From assembly GCA_025455535.1 (NCBI GenBank), contig JALOMM010000011.1, forward strand, positions 1-14,570: a DNA stretch of 14,570 nt, written 5' to 3'. Source of the stretch: Bacteroidales bacterium (lineage in GTDB: Bacteria; Bacteroidota; Bacteroidia; Bacteroidales; VadinHA17). The notes under the pieces were generated by a model that ran no database searches, was not told the DNA's origin, and worked only from the letters and a program-made list of their open reading frames with translations. Within the stretch, counting starts at the first letter, position 1; every line of letters starts with the position of its first letter. The position numbers and the translations under genes were made by a program. Of this stretch, positions 1-7,281 are shown piece after piece.

Positions 1-291
1 GAAGCTGTTGTCATACTTCACTTCGGGTTTGGTGACAGCAACCGGTTTGCCCACCGTCGTATACGCTGCAGACTCCTCGAATGTGAAGCTTGTCGCAATC
101 GGTCCCCCCTCTGCGATGTCCATGGCATAGAGATGCCAGTGTTCATCGAGCTCGGCTGTCATGACCAGCTCAAAAGTGTTTTCACCGGTCTTCTCGCTTT
201 TGAAACTCCATGTGACAGGCTCAAGCACCTGTGCATTAACCGTCACTGCCGTAAAAAGCAGGAAAAGGATAGCAAACGTTCTTCTCATCAT
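1..291 (-). CDS. dsbD: DsbD-type thiol:disulfide interchange protein, N-terminal part (truncated by window edge)
   Basis: Reading the minus strand from ATG at 291 gives 97 codons open to the window edge. The first 20 residues are a signal peptide (MMRR, then a hydrophobic stretch AILFLLFTAVTV, then NA-Q as cleavage site), so the product is exported. The following segment (EPVTWSF, then ELVMTAELDEHWHLYAMDI, then GGPIATSFTFE) matches the periplasmic N-terminal domain of Bacteroidota DsbD proteins, which accept electrons from the membrane domain and pass them to periplasmic partners. The cysteines, the membrane domain and the C-terminal thioredoxin domain lie outside the window, so full-length DsbD versus a stand-alone N-domain cannot be settled. 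A second in-frame ATG follows at once (288). The gene is divergent from the activase fusion at 527. I see no convincing promoter for it. Confidence 0.8.
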   Translation of the reverse strand, partial: MMRRTFAILFLLFTAVTVNAQVLEPVTWSFKSEKTGENTFELVMTAELDEHWHLYAMDIAEGGPIATSFTFEESAAYTTVGKPVAVTKPEVKYDNSF

Positions 292-439
292 TTTCTATTT
301 CCTATAAAGACACCTGAATGCCTGTTTGGTACTACCTGTAACGAATAATTTATGATCAATGTTTAACCACGATGCAAAGAAAAGAAGTTTTTTCCATAAT
401 GCTTTCACAAAACAGGCATGCCAGTCATATCATAAAGAC

Positions 440-470
440 TTGACATGTAATATTCTGAAACGTACCTTTG
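440..470 (+). promoter_or_regulatory. Candidate Bacteroidota promoter for the activase fusion gene
   Basis: TACCTTTG at 463-470 is an exact match to the phylum's -7 element TANNTTTG. TTGAC at 440-444 lies 18 bases upstream and can serve as the -33 element. The predicted start of transcription, near 477, leaves a leader of about 50 bases before the ATG at 527. The match is by eye only. Confidence 0.5.
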
Positions 471-526
471 ATAGATGTGAAAGGGGTCGTCATAAATGAT
501 GAAACCAGAAAGGGCTGCTGACTGTT

Positions 527-3500
527 ATGAAAAATAATTTCCTCGGGATTGACATCGGATCGGTATCTGTTGCAGTTGCCGTAACCGAAGAAGGCAACAG
601 GATAATTCATTCCGGCTATGCCTTTCATAACGGACGGATTGCAGAGACACTTCAAGCCCTGCTCGGGAAAATTGACTTAAATAGCATCAGGGCTCTCGGA
701 TATACTTCATCATCACGCTCCATCATTAAAAGGGGAAGATCGGTTGACTCAAGGGTGGCTTATATCACTGCAGCCAGGCATCTTCATCCCGATGTAAGAT
801 CATTGCTGATAATCGGTGCCGAGAAATTTGGCCTTATAACCTTCGATGAAAACGGCGAGTACAGCAACTACAAATCAAACAGCTCCTGTGCGGCCGGCAC
901 AGGCAATTTCCTCGATCAGCAGGCAGAAAGACTGAACCTCGAAGACATCCGGGAATTCAGCAGAATAGCTTATGAGAATAGAGGCAACATCCCTTTGATA
1001 GCCTCACGGTGCGCCGTTTTTGCCAAAACCGATCTTATCCATGCCCAGCAGGAGGGCTTCTCACTCCCGGAAATATGCGACGGATTATCGTACGGACTGG
1101 CAAAGAATATTGTTGACACTGTATTTAAAGGCAATGCCCTGGATGAGGTTGTTGCAGCCGGCGGAGTCGCTCTCAATAAGGCAGTCATCATTCATATTGA
1201 ACAACTTACCCGACTCCGGATCACCGTCGATGAGTATGCCCATGTTTACGGTGCAGCAGGGGCCGCGATTCTTTCAGCGGAAAACGTGGCAGAGTTTGAC
1301 GAACAGCCATTATCCCTTGATGATCTCATATCACCTGAGAAAAAGGAGAAGAAGTATTACCATCCGCCACTGCAGCTGAAGCTTTCGTCCTACCCAGACT
1401 TCGAGGCTCATGATAGATACGAGTTCCGCTCCTCCATGTTCCCGTCGATGAAGCCCGTCGAGGTCGATAAGTACTCGTCCGTGACAGGATGTGACGCAGG
1501 AGCTCTCTTTCTTGGTATCGATATCGGATCAACAAGCACAAAGGCAGTCCTGGTTGACAGGAAAAAAGAGGTGGTGGCGGGGTTCTACACCCGCACGTCA
1601 GGCCAGCCGCTGCAGGCTGTGCAGGTTATCTTCGAGGCCATATGCGATTATTCGGAGAAACGTAAGGTCAGCTTCACCGTCTCTGGTGCAGGGACAACCG
1701 GTTCAGGGAGAAAATTTACCGGCAAAATCATCGGTGCCGACATCATCCTCGATGAGATAACAGCTCATGCCAGGGCTGCCTATGAACTTGACAGCGAGAC
1801 AGATACCATTATAGAGATTGGTGGGCAGGATTCCAAATTCACAACCATGCGCAACGGTATGGTCACTTTTTCCGTGATGAACAACGTCTGTGCCGCCGGA
1901 ACGGGGAGCTTCATCGAAGAACAGGCAAAAAGACTAGGCTGCTCACTCGATGAATATGCCCAGCGGGTTGAAAAGGTCAGGTCTCCGATGGCGAGCGACC
2001 GCTGCACTGTCTTCATGGAGCGCGACCTCAACCATTACCTGATGGCAGGTTATGCAACTGATGAGATCCTTGCAGCTGTGCTCCACTCAACATGCGAGAA
2101 CTACTTCACCAGAGTTGCTTCGAGAGTCTCAATTGGAAACCATATCTTCTTCCAGGGGGCGACAGCCAAAAACAGGGCTCTCGTTGCTGCCATGGAGCAG
2201 AAACTCAGCAAACCGGTGATGGTCTCAAGGTATTGCCACCTGACCGGGGCCCTCGGCGTTGCACTTGAATTGTCTGACCAGAATGTCACCGCAACCAAAT
2301 TCAGGGGACTCGACCTTTATAAAAAATCCATCCCCGTCAGGTCTGAAGTATGTGAACTGTGCACGAACCACTGCAAGCTTAAAGTTGCTGAGATAGACGG
2401 CCAGACAGAGGCATACGGTTTCCTGTGCGGCAGGGATTACCATATACACAAATTCGTCAGGAACAGGTCTCTCAGCTTTCAGCTTATCAGGAAAAGGAAA
2501 GAGCTCTTCAGGCTTTCTCCTTCATCCGGCAGGAAAACAATAACCATCGGCATACCGGCCGGATTACACCTTTTCGAAGAGATACCCTTCTGGCAGAAGT
2601 TCTTCGACCTCCTTTCATTCAGGACTGTCACCAGCGAAGTATACATGAATCCGGCGAAGGATGGCAAGAACCTTTGCGGCGCCGAGTTTTGCGCACCCAT
2701 CGCCGCCATGCACGGACATGTTGACTATCTGAATGATAAGGCCGATCTAATATTCCTGCCGGTATACATCGAGGAGCCTCAAGAGATGAAAATGAACAAA
2801 CAGTATTGTTATTACACACAGTTTGTTTCGTCAGTTATTTCTGTCAGGAAAAATCTGAATACCGGGAAAAAACTGCTGACACCTGTGCTGAGATCTTCCC
2901 AGGGTGAGATATTCATGCGCATGGAGCTTTACAGGATGTTCAGATCTGCCGGTATCAACGACATCGGATTTCTTAATATCAGCCGGGCGTATGAAAAGGC
3001 ATTGAATCATGTGCGCTCTGCAAATGAGAAATGGAGATCTCTTTATGAAAGCGGGACAAAAGATCTGAATGACATCCATATCATGCTCCTGGGACGTCCA
3101 TATACGGTTTTGTCACCGGCAATGAACAGTTCCATCCCTGAGATCATAGAAAAGATGGGCATAACCACTTTTTATATGGACATGATGCCTGACAGGCAAA
3201 CCGATGGTATGATAACCGAAGATCTGATCAGGACTGTTAAATGGAAGTTCGCCTCGAAAATATTGCATGCTGCAGAGCTGGCTGCAAGGACAGACAACTG
3301 TTATCCCGTTCTGATAACTTCATTCAAATGCTCACCTGACTCGTTTGTAATTGAATATTTCAGGGAGATACTGGATAACTACGGTAAGCCTTACCTTATC
3401 CTGCAACTCGACGAGCATGACTCGACCGTCGGCTATGAAACCAGAATTGAGGCTGCAGTAAGAGCCTTCCGCAATCACCGGAAAAGGGAGAAGGAAGAGG

Positions 3501-4903
3501 TAGAGAGCAAGCAAACCGCAGGGCCCTTCAGAAGATCAGCCGGGGAGGCTGAAGATGCCCTGTTGACTGATAATTCATTACAACAGCATGTCAGGTCGCT
3601 TGTCCGCGATGCCTCAGCGATCCTCAAAACACACTCCATCGATTTCAGGCTTTTCAGCCGGGAGATTCAGAAGGCTGAAGCCCGCGACAGCATTATATCA
3701 AGGACAGTTGTCTCCGGGTCAAAGAACCTGGGCAGCAAGACTCTGCTGCTGCCTTCATGGGATCCTTACACCGGGCCACTGCTGGAAGCGGTTCTTCAAA
3801 ACAGCAATATTAATGCCCGTCTTGTAGACAGCACCGCTGAATCAATGCAGAGAAGCCTGAGCCTTAACACCGGTCAGTGCCTGCCGCTGAACATTATTGT
3901 CCAGGACTCCATCGATTATATTGAAGCTAACAGGCTCGATCCGTCCCGTACTGCAATATGGATGATGAAGACAAAACTGTCGTGCAACCTCGCCATGTTC
4001 CCCTGGTTCATGAAGAAGATGCTTGAAGATTACGGCAGAGGGATGGAAAATGTTTCAGTCTACATGGGCGATGTCATATTCTATGATTTTTCACTGCAGA
4101 CGGCAATAAATGCCTACCTGGCCTATATGTTCGGCGGATATATCCGCAAGATAGGCTGCACTGTCCGTCCGTATGAAATCATTGCCGGAAGCACTGACAC
4201 CGTGATCAGTCTGTCGCTCTCAAGGCTGCGCTATGCATTCCTTAACGATAAGTATAAGGAGGAGATAGTGGAAAAGATCATAAGCGACTTCGAATCCATC
4301 CCCGTAACAAGGACACAGCGGCCAAAAGTTGCAATATTCGGCGACCTGTATGTAAGGGACAATGACCTGATGAACCAGGATCTGATAAGAGCGATTGAAG
4401 AAAACGGAGGGGAGGTCATCACCACTCCCTACAGCGAATACATGAAGATCATTGCCGATCCGATTATTGAAAGATCCCTGAAGGAGGGCCGCTATGGTGA
4501 TTATGTCAAGATCAGATTCCTGAAGTCACTAATACCTCTTGTTGAGGAAAAGTACAGGAAGTACTTCGCAAGGTTTACCGGGGAGGCTAATTTTGCCTCC
4601 TCCGACGAGATGGATGAGTGGCTTAATAAATTCGGTCTGAACATACTGCAGAAGGGAGAGTCATTTGAGAATATACTGAAGATTCACAGTCTTGTCACGC
4701 AGCACCCTGACCTCGACCTGTTCATACAGACAAACCCTTCATATTGCTGTCCGTCACTTGTAACTGAGGCCATGAAGTCAAGGATAGAGGAGGTGACGGG
4801 TGTACCGGTGCTGACAATCGAGTATGACGGGACGGCAGGGTTTAAGAATGAAGACCTCATACCGTACCTGAAATACCGGAAAAAGAAGGTGATGGCGGGG
4901 TGA
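527..4903 (+). CDS. Giant acyl-CoA dehydratase activase fusion: ASKHA-ASKHA-DUF2229-HgdB-like (1458 aa)
   Basis: This is a fusion from the 2-hydroxyacyl-CoA dehydratase/activase superfamily, in which ATP hydrolysis by an ASKHA protein drives an electron to very low potential. Domain 1 (about 4-255) starts with GIDIGS and has CAAGTG with Cys121, then Cys162 in SRCAVF. Domain 2 (about 327-585) has GIDIGSTSTK, IGGQDSK (431-437), CAAGTG with Cys455, and Cys493 in DRCTVF. In simple homodimeric activases these two Cys per subunit hold a bridging [4Fe-4S] cluster. A linker carries Cys609, 612, 616 and 634 (CxxCxxxCx17C). Residues ~670-985 are DUF2229-like (IGIPAGL, HGHV, LLGRPY, then TSFKCSPDS and DEHDS). 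Residues ~1065-1450 are HgdB-like (FGDLYVRDNDL, QTNPSYCCPS), with Cys1118, 1153, 1407 and 1408. It is probably cytosolic and oxygen-sensitive. No separate dehydratase alpha/beta gene is nearby, so the substrate is unknown. The fusion type is known; its reaction, to my knowledge, is not. Confidence 0.88.
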   Translation: MKNNFLGIDIGSVSVAVAVTEEGNRIIHSGYAFHNGRIAETLQALLGKIDLNSIRALGYTSSSRSIIKRGRSVDSRVAYITAARHLHPDVRSLLIIGAEKFGLITFDENGEYSNYKSNSSCAAGTGNFLDQQAERLNLEDIREFSRIAYENRGNIPLIASRCAVFAKTDLIHAQQEGFSLPEICDGLSYGLAKNIVDTVFKGNALDEVVAAGGVALNKAVIIHIEQLTRLRITVDEYAHVYGAAGAAILSAENVAEFDEQPLSLDDLISPEKKEKKYYHPPLQLKLSSYPDFEAHDRYEFRSSMFPSMKPVEVDKYSSVTGCDAGALFLGIDIGSTSTKAVLVDRKKEVVAGFYTRTSGQPLQAVQVIFEAICDYSEKRKVSFTVSGAGTTGSGRKFTGKIIGADIILDEITAHARAAYELDSETDTIIEIGGQDSKFTTMRNGMVTFSVMNNVCAAGTGSFIEEQAKRLGCSLDEYAQRVEKVRSPMASDRCTVFMERDLNHYLMAGYATDEILAAVLHSTCENYFTRVASRVSIGNHIFFQGATAKNRALVAAMEQKLSKPVMVSRYCHLTGALGVALELSDQNVTATKFRGLDLYKKSIPVRSEVCELCTNHCKLKVAEIDGQTEAYGFLCGRDYHIHKFVRNRSLSFQLIRKRKELFRLSPSSGRKTITIGIPAGLHLFEEIPFWQKFFDLLSFRTVTSEVYMNPAKDGKNLCGAEFCAPIAAMHGHVDYLNDKADLIFLPVYIEEPQEMKMNKQYCYYTQFVSSVISVRKNLNTGKKLLTPVLRSSQGEIFMRMELYRMFRSAGINDIGFLNISRAYEKALNHVRSANEKWRSLYESGTKDLNDIHIMLLGRPYTVLSPAMNSSIPEIIEKMGITTFYMDMMPDRQTDGMITEDLIRTVKWKFASKILHAAELAARTDNCYPVLITSFKCSPDSFVIEYFREILDNYGKPYLILQLDEHDSTVGYETRIEAAVRAFRNHRKREKEEVESKQTAGPFRRSAGEAEDALLTDNSLQQHVRSLVRDASAILKTHSIDFRLFSREIQKAEARDSIISRTVVSGSKNLGSKTLLLPSWDPYTGPLLEAVLQNSNINARLVDSTAESMQRSLSLNTGQCLPLNIIVQDSIDYIEANRLDPSRTAIWMMKTKLSCNLAMFPWFMKKMLEDYGRGMENVSVYMGDVIFYDFSLQTAINAYLAYMFGGYIRKIGCTVRPYEIIAGSTDTVISLSLSRLRYAFLNDKYKEEIVEKIISDFESIPVTRTQRPKVAIFGDLYVRDNDLMNQDLIRAIEENGGEVITTPYSEYMKIIADPIIERSLKEGRYGDYVKIRFLKSLIPLVEEKYRKYFARFTGEANFASSDEMDEWLNKFGLNILQKGESFENILKIHSLVTQHPDLDLFIQTNPSYCCPSLVTEAMKSRIEEVTGVPVLTIEYDGTAGFKNEDLIPYLKYRKKKVMAG

Positions 4904-4908
4904 GGCAG

Positions 4909-4950
4909 GATTTGCGATGTGCGATTTGCGATTTGCGAATTGCGAATTGT
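4909..4950. repeat. Heptamer array, GATTTGC family (6 units)
   Basis: Six consecutive 7-base units begin at 4909: GATTTGC, GATGTGC, GATTTGC, GATTTGC, GAATTGC, GAATTGT. They start six bases after the stop of the activase gene. The same unit family reappears at 6502, on the far side of the next gene. Confidence 0.9.
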
Positions 4951-4952
4951 CT

Positions 4953-4992
4953 GATTGCACGATTGCACGATTGCACGATTGCACGATTGCAC
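4953..4992. repeat. Perfect octamer array, GATTGCAC x5
   Basis: Five identical copies of GATTGCAC directly follow the heptamers, two bases after them. The unit looks like a one-base expansion of the GATTGC core of the neighbouring array. The perfect identity suggests recent amplification by slippage. No promoter or terminator is visible in the rest of the gap (4993-5035). Confidence 0.92.
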
Positions 4993-5035
4993 GACATGAG
5001 ACCTCAGACAGCGCAGCGTATAGACTAACAATACC

Positions 5036-6487
5036 ATGAATAAACCAAAGATTGAATTCCCGCAGAACGGCCTTGACGGCGACGAAATTATCTCCCGGCT
5101 GAAGGAGCTGAAATCGAACGACGCTTCATGGCGTAACGGCCGTATGTTCGGCTATGTATACCATCCGGGTACCAGGGAGGCGAAGACCATCGAGCAGGCA
5201 TACCAGCTCTTCTTTGCCGACAACGCCCTGAATCCTTCTCTCTTTGCCTCACTGAAGACACTTGAGAACGAGACCGTCGCCATGGTGGCGAACTTGCTCC
5301 ACGCGACGGAGGAGTGCGCCGGCAACATGACCACAGGCGGATCGGAGAGCATCCTCGTGGCTGTCAAGACGGCACGTGACTGGGCAAAAAGACACAGACC
5401 CTTTATCAGGGATCCGGAAATAGTCGCCCCGGTGACCATCCACCCGGCATTCTCCAAATCGGCAGACATGGTAGGAATACATATCAGGTACGCCCCGCTG
5501 AACCCTGACAAGAGGGCAAACCCCGCAGAGGTGGAGAAGCTGATAAACGGCAACACAATCATGATCGCAGTGTCGGCACCCTGCTATCCTTACGGCGTCA
5601 TTGACCCGGTTGAAGAGATCGCCGCGATAGCCCTCAGAAATGAGCTTTTGATGCACGTCGACTGCTGTATGGGCGGACTGATGCTCCCCTTCGTCGAGAG
5701 GCTGGGTTACCCGGTCCCTCCGTTCGACTTCCGGGTCAGGGGAGTGACATCGATATCCGCTGACATTCATAAGTACGGCTATGCTTCAAAAGGATCATCA
5801 GTGACCATCTACAGGACTCATGAGCTCAGGAAGTTCCAGTATTTTGTCTTCAGCGACTGGCCGGGAGGGCTCTATGCCGCACCCACCATGCTGGGAACAA
5901 GGTCAGGAGCACCCATTGCCGCAGCCTGGACTGCCCTGAAGACAATAGGTATGGACGGCTACCTGGAGATGGCCGGGGAGGTCATGAACAGCACAAAAAA
6001 GATGCAGGAAAGCATTAACTCCATTCCCGGATTCAGGGTGATAGGTGAGCCGGCAATGAGCGTCTTTTCGTTCACCTCTGACAGGCACGATATCTACCTT
6101 ATAGGCGACGAGCTGGCAAGGAGCGGCTGGAACCTCGACAAGCTGCAGTTCCCCCCTGCCCTGCATATGACAATATCCAATCTTAACTGCGGCCATGAGG
6201 ATGAATTCATTGCCGCACTCAAAGAGGCGATAGCTGTTATTGAAGGCCATAGAATCAAATCAGCTTCATCTCATGTAGTGGTCTACATAGCAAAAGCATT
6301 TTCCAGACTCCTGCCTGACAGATGGTTCAGAAAACTCTCATCGAGGTTCACCTCTCTTATGAACAAGGGTGAAGGGAGGAATGCAGGAACGGGAGCCGCG
6401 GCGTACGGCATCATGGCCTCTATCAATAACCGCGAGAATGTGGACGAGATAATGCTTGATGTGCTCGATAAGTTGTATACCGCTTAA
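5036..6487 (+). CDS. PLP-dependent sphingosine-1-phosphate lyase-like enzyme
   Basis: This 483-residue fold-type I PLP enzyme belongs to the glutamate-decarboxylase/sphingosine-1-phosphate-lyase group. TTGGSES (99-105) is the phosphate-binding turn, His136 (TIHPAFSKSAD) probably stacks on the cofactor, Asp209 (HVDCCMGG) contacts the pyridine nitrogen, and Lys246 (SADIHKYGYASKG) is the Schiff-base lysine. HKYG and SAPCYPYGVIDP favour S1P lyase over amino-acid decarboxylases. Such lyases cleave phosphorylated long-chain bases to a fatty aldehyde and phosphoethanolamine, plausible in a phylum that makes sphingolipids. Unlike the eukaryotic enzyme it has no obvious N-terminal membrane anchor. A tail of about 65 residues (after ~420) includes GTGAAAYGIMASI, seen at the end of related lyases. 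ATG 5036 has no Shine-Dalgarno sequence. Heptamer arrays flank the gene on both sides. No promoter was found, so it may be co-transcribed with the activase gene. The substrate is inferred. Confidence 0.82.
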   Translation: MNKPKIEFPQNGLDGDEIISRLKELKSNDASWRNGRMFGYVYHPGTREAKTIEQAYQLFFADNALNPSLFASLKTLENETVAMVANLLHATEECAGNMTTGGSESILVAVKTARDWAKRHRPFIRDPEIVAPVTIHPAFSKSADMVGIHIRYAPLNPDKRANPAEVEKLINGNTIMIAVSAPCYPYGVIDPVEEIAAIALRNELLMHVDCCMGGLMLPFVERLGYPVPPFDFRVRGVTSISADIHKYGYASKGSSVTIYRTHELRKFQYFVFSDWPGGLYAAPTMLGTRSGAPIAAAWTALKTIGMDGYLEMAGEVMNSTKKMQESINSIPGFRVIGEPAMSVFSFTSDRHDIYLIGDELARSGWNLDKLQFPPALHMTISNLNCGHEDEFIAALKEAIAVIEGHRIKSASSHVVVYIAKAFSRLLPDRWFRKLSSRFTSLMNKGEGRNAGTGAAAYGIMASINNRENVDEIMLDVLDKLYTA

Positions 6488-6501
6488 GCAGAGGGCATGG
6501 A

Positions 6502-6536
6502 AATTTGCGATTTGCGATCTGCGATTTGCAAATTGA
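6502..6536. repeat. Heptamer array, second copy of the GATTTGC family
   Basis: The units AATTTGC, GATTTGC, GATCTGC, GATTTGC run from 6502 to 6529 and fade into AAATTGA. The family and orientation match the array at 4909. The two arrays therefore flank the S1P-lyase-like gene as direct repeats. Confidence 0.85.
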
Positions 6537-6574
6537 AATTGAGAGGGGAGAGCGGGTATTCGGTGATCAGTAAT

Positions 6575-6658
6575 CTGTCCTCGGTCTTCTGTCTTCTGTC
6601 CTCGGACCTCGGACCTCGGTCTTCGGTCTTCGGTCTTCGATCACAGACCCTCGGACAG
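6575..6658. repeat. Heptamer array, CGGTCTT/CGGACCT/CTGTCCT family
   Basis: From 6575 the units are CTGTCCT, CGGTCTT, CTGTCTT, CTGTCCT, CGGACCT (x2), CGGTCTT (x3), then decayed units to about 6658. The 7-base period holds for at least nine units. Only a few positions vary, and neighbouring units tend to be identical, which suggests local duplication. Confidence 0.9.
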
Positions 6659-6758
6659 CAAAGCGTCAAGACAGCGAAGCCACCCTTCGCAGACCTTCGA
6701 CAGGTTAAGGGATATGCGATGGGTGGCGAAGCGTAAAAACTGATCTTAACAATAATAT

Positions 6759-6789
6759 TTTGATTAAACACATTAATACCTTATTTTTG
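6759..6789 (+). promoter_or_regulatory. Bacteroidota promoter of the perR operon
   Basis: TTTG at 6759-6762, a 19-base spacer, and TATTTTTG at 6782-6789 match the phylum's TTTG-N19-TANNTTTG consensus at every fixed position. Transcription should start near 6796, inside the operator that follows. Confidence 0.8.
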
Positions 6790-6792
6790 TTC

Positions 6793-6816
6793 ATTCCTAT
6801 TTAGGAATAATTCCTA
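6793..6816. promoter_or_regulatory. PerR/Fur-type operator: overlapping inverted repeats, perfect 7-1-7 box
   Basis: TAGGAAT-A-ATTCCTA (6802-6816) is a perfect 7-1-7 inverted repeat, the standard geometry of Fur-family boxes. A third half-site, ATTCCTA (6793-6799), pairs with the same central TAGGAAT two bases away, so three half-sites alternate in direction. The element covers the predicted transcription start and ends four bases before the perR ATG, so bound repressor would block initiation. Binding by the adjacent PerR is inferred from position and geometry. Confidence 0.8.
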
Positions 6817-6820
6817 TCTG

Positions 6821-7264
6821 ATGAAGGCAGAAGAACACAGAGAGAGGCTGAAGCATTACGGCCTCAAGGTGACCCCGCAGAGAATAGCGGTTATGGAAGC
6901 TGTTGAGATGCTTCACAGCCACCCCAACGCTGACGAAGTGAGCCAGTTCATCCGGCAGAATTACCCGACTATAGCAACAGGCACAGTTTACAAGACCCTT
7001 GACACCCTGGTCGAAAAGGGATTGATCCGCAGGGTCAAAACTGACCGCGACATCATGCGGTACGATGCAATACTTCAATCGCACCATCACCTCTACTGTG
7101 CTGTCAGAGAGCGGATCGAGGACTATTATGACGACGAACTTGACAGTATTCTGAATGAATACTTTAAGCGCAAAAAGATAAAGGACTTCGATATCGAAGA
7201 GATAAGGCTACAGATCGTCGGGAGATTTCCGGATTGCGATAAAGAAAAACATAAGAACAGATAA
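6821..7264 (+). CDS. perR: PerR-like peroxide-sensing Fur-family repressor
   Basis: A Fur-family protein of 147 residues. The winged-helix domain (~1-80) contains LKVTPQRIAVMEAV and TVYKTLDTLVEKGLI. His34, Asp82, His88, His90 and Asp101 line up, with a constant offset of three, with the regulatory Fe/Mn site of Bacillus PerR (His37, Asp85, His91, His93, Asp104). The Asp at the last position favours PerR over Fur. In PerR-type proteins iron-bound peroxide oxidises the site histidines and releases DNA. Each structural zinc Cys pair is reduced to one residue: Cys93 with Arg where the partner should be, and Cys139 near the C-terminus. I recall similar sequences from other Bacteroidota, but the consequence is unknown. 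It is first gene of an apparent operon with two peroxide-defence proteins and sits directly behind the operator, implying autoregulation. A Fur or Zur role is less likely given the neighbours. Confidence 0.88.
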   Translation: MKAEEHRERLKHYGLKVTPQRIAVMEAVEMLHSHPNADEVSQFIRQNYPTIATGTVYKTLDTLVEKGLIRRVKTDRDIMRYDAILQSHHHLYCAVRERIEDYYDDELDSILNEYFKRKKIKDFDIEEIRLQIVGRFPDCDKEKHKNR

Positions 7265-7281
7265 CATTAAAACTTAAACAA

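Larger units (their letters stand above)
6488..6820. other. 333-base gap: two repeat arrays, then perR promoter and operator
   Basis: No gene is supported here. In order the gap holds a GATTTGC-family heptamer array, a short unassigned stretch, a CGGTCTT-family heptamer array, about 100 bases with weak hairpins (for example GCGAAG/CTTCGC around 6673-6689) but no T tract, and then the perR promoter and operator. Open frames on both strands across 6484-6771 translate only low-complexity repeat sequence. Confidence 0.8.

Noticed and set aside
133..348. Plus-strand 71-residue open frame
   Set aside because: It is antisense to the dsbD N-terminus, which has a signal peptide and a recognisable domain.
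4684..5037. Minus-strand protein of 117 residues over the 3' end of the activase gene
   Set aside because: Its N-terminal part is translated GATTGCAC/GATTTGC repeat and the rest is antisense to a well-supported gene.
4909..6536. Composite transposon carrying the lyase gene
   Set aside because: The flanking arrays are simple tandem repeats; there are no terminal inverted repeats and no transposase.
6673..6715. Terminator after the lyase gene
   Set aside because: Short inverted pieces (GCGAAG/CTTCGC, GCCACCC/GGGTGGC) occur but are weak and lack a T tract.
6484..6771. Small proteins on both strands between lyase and perR
   Set aside because: Both frames consist of array translation (for example EDRRQKTEDR) and cover the arrays and the approach to the promoter.
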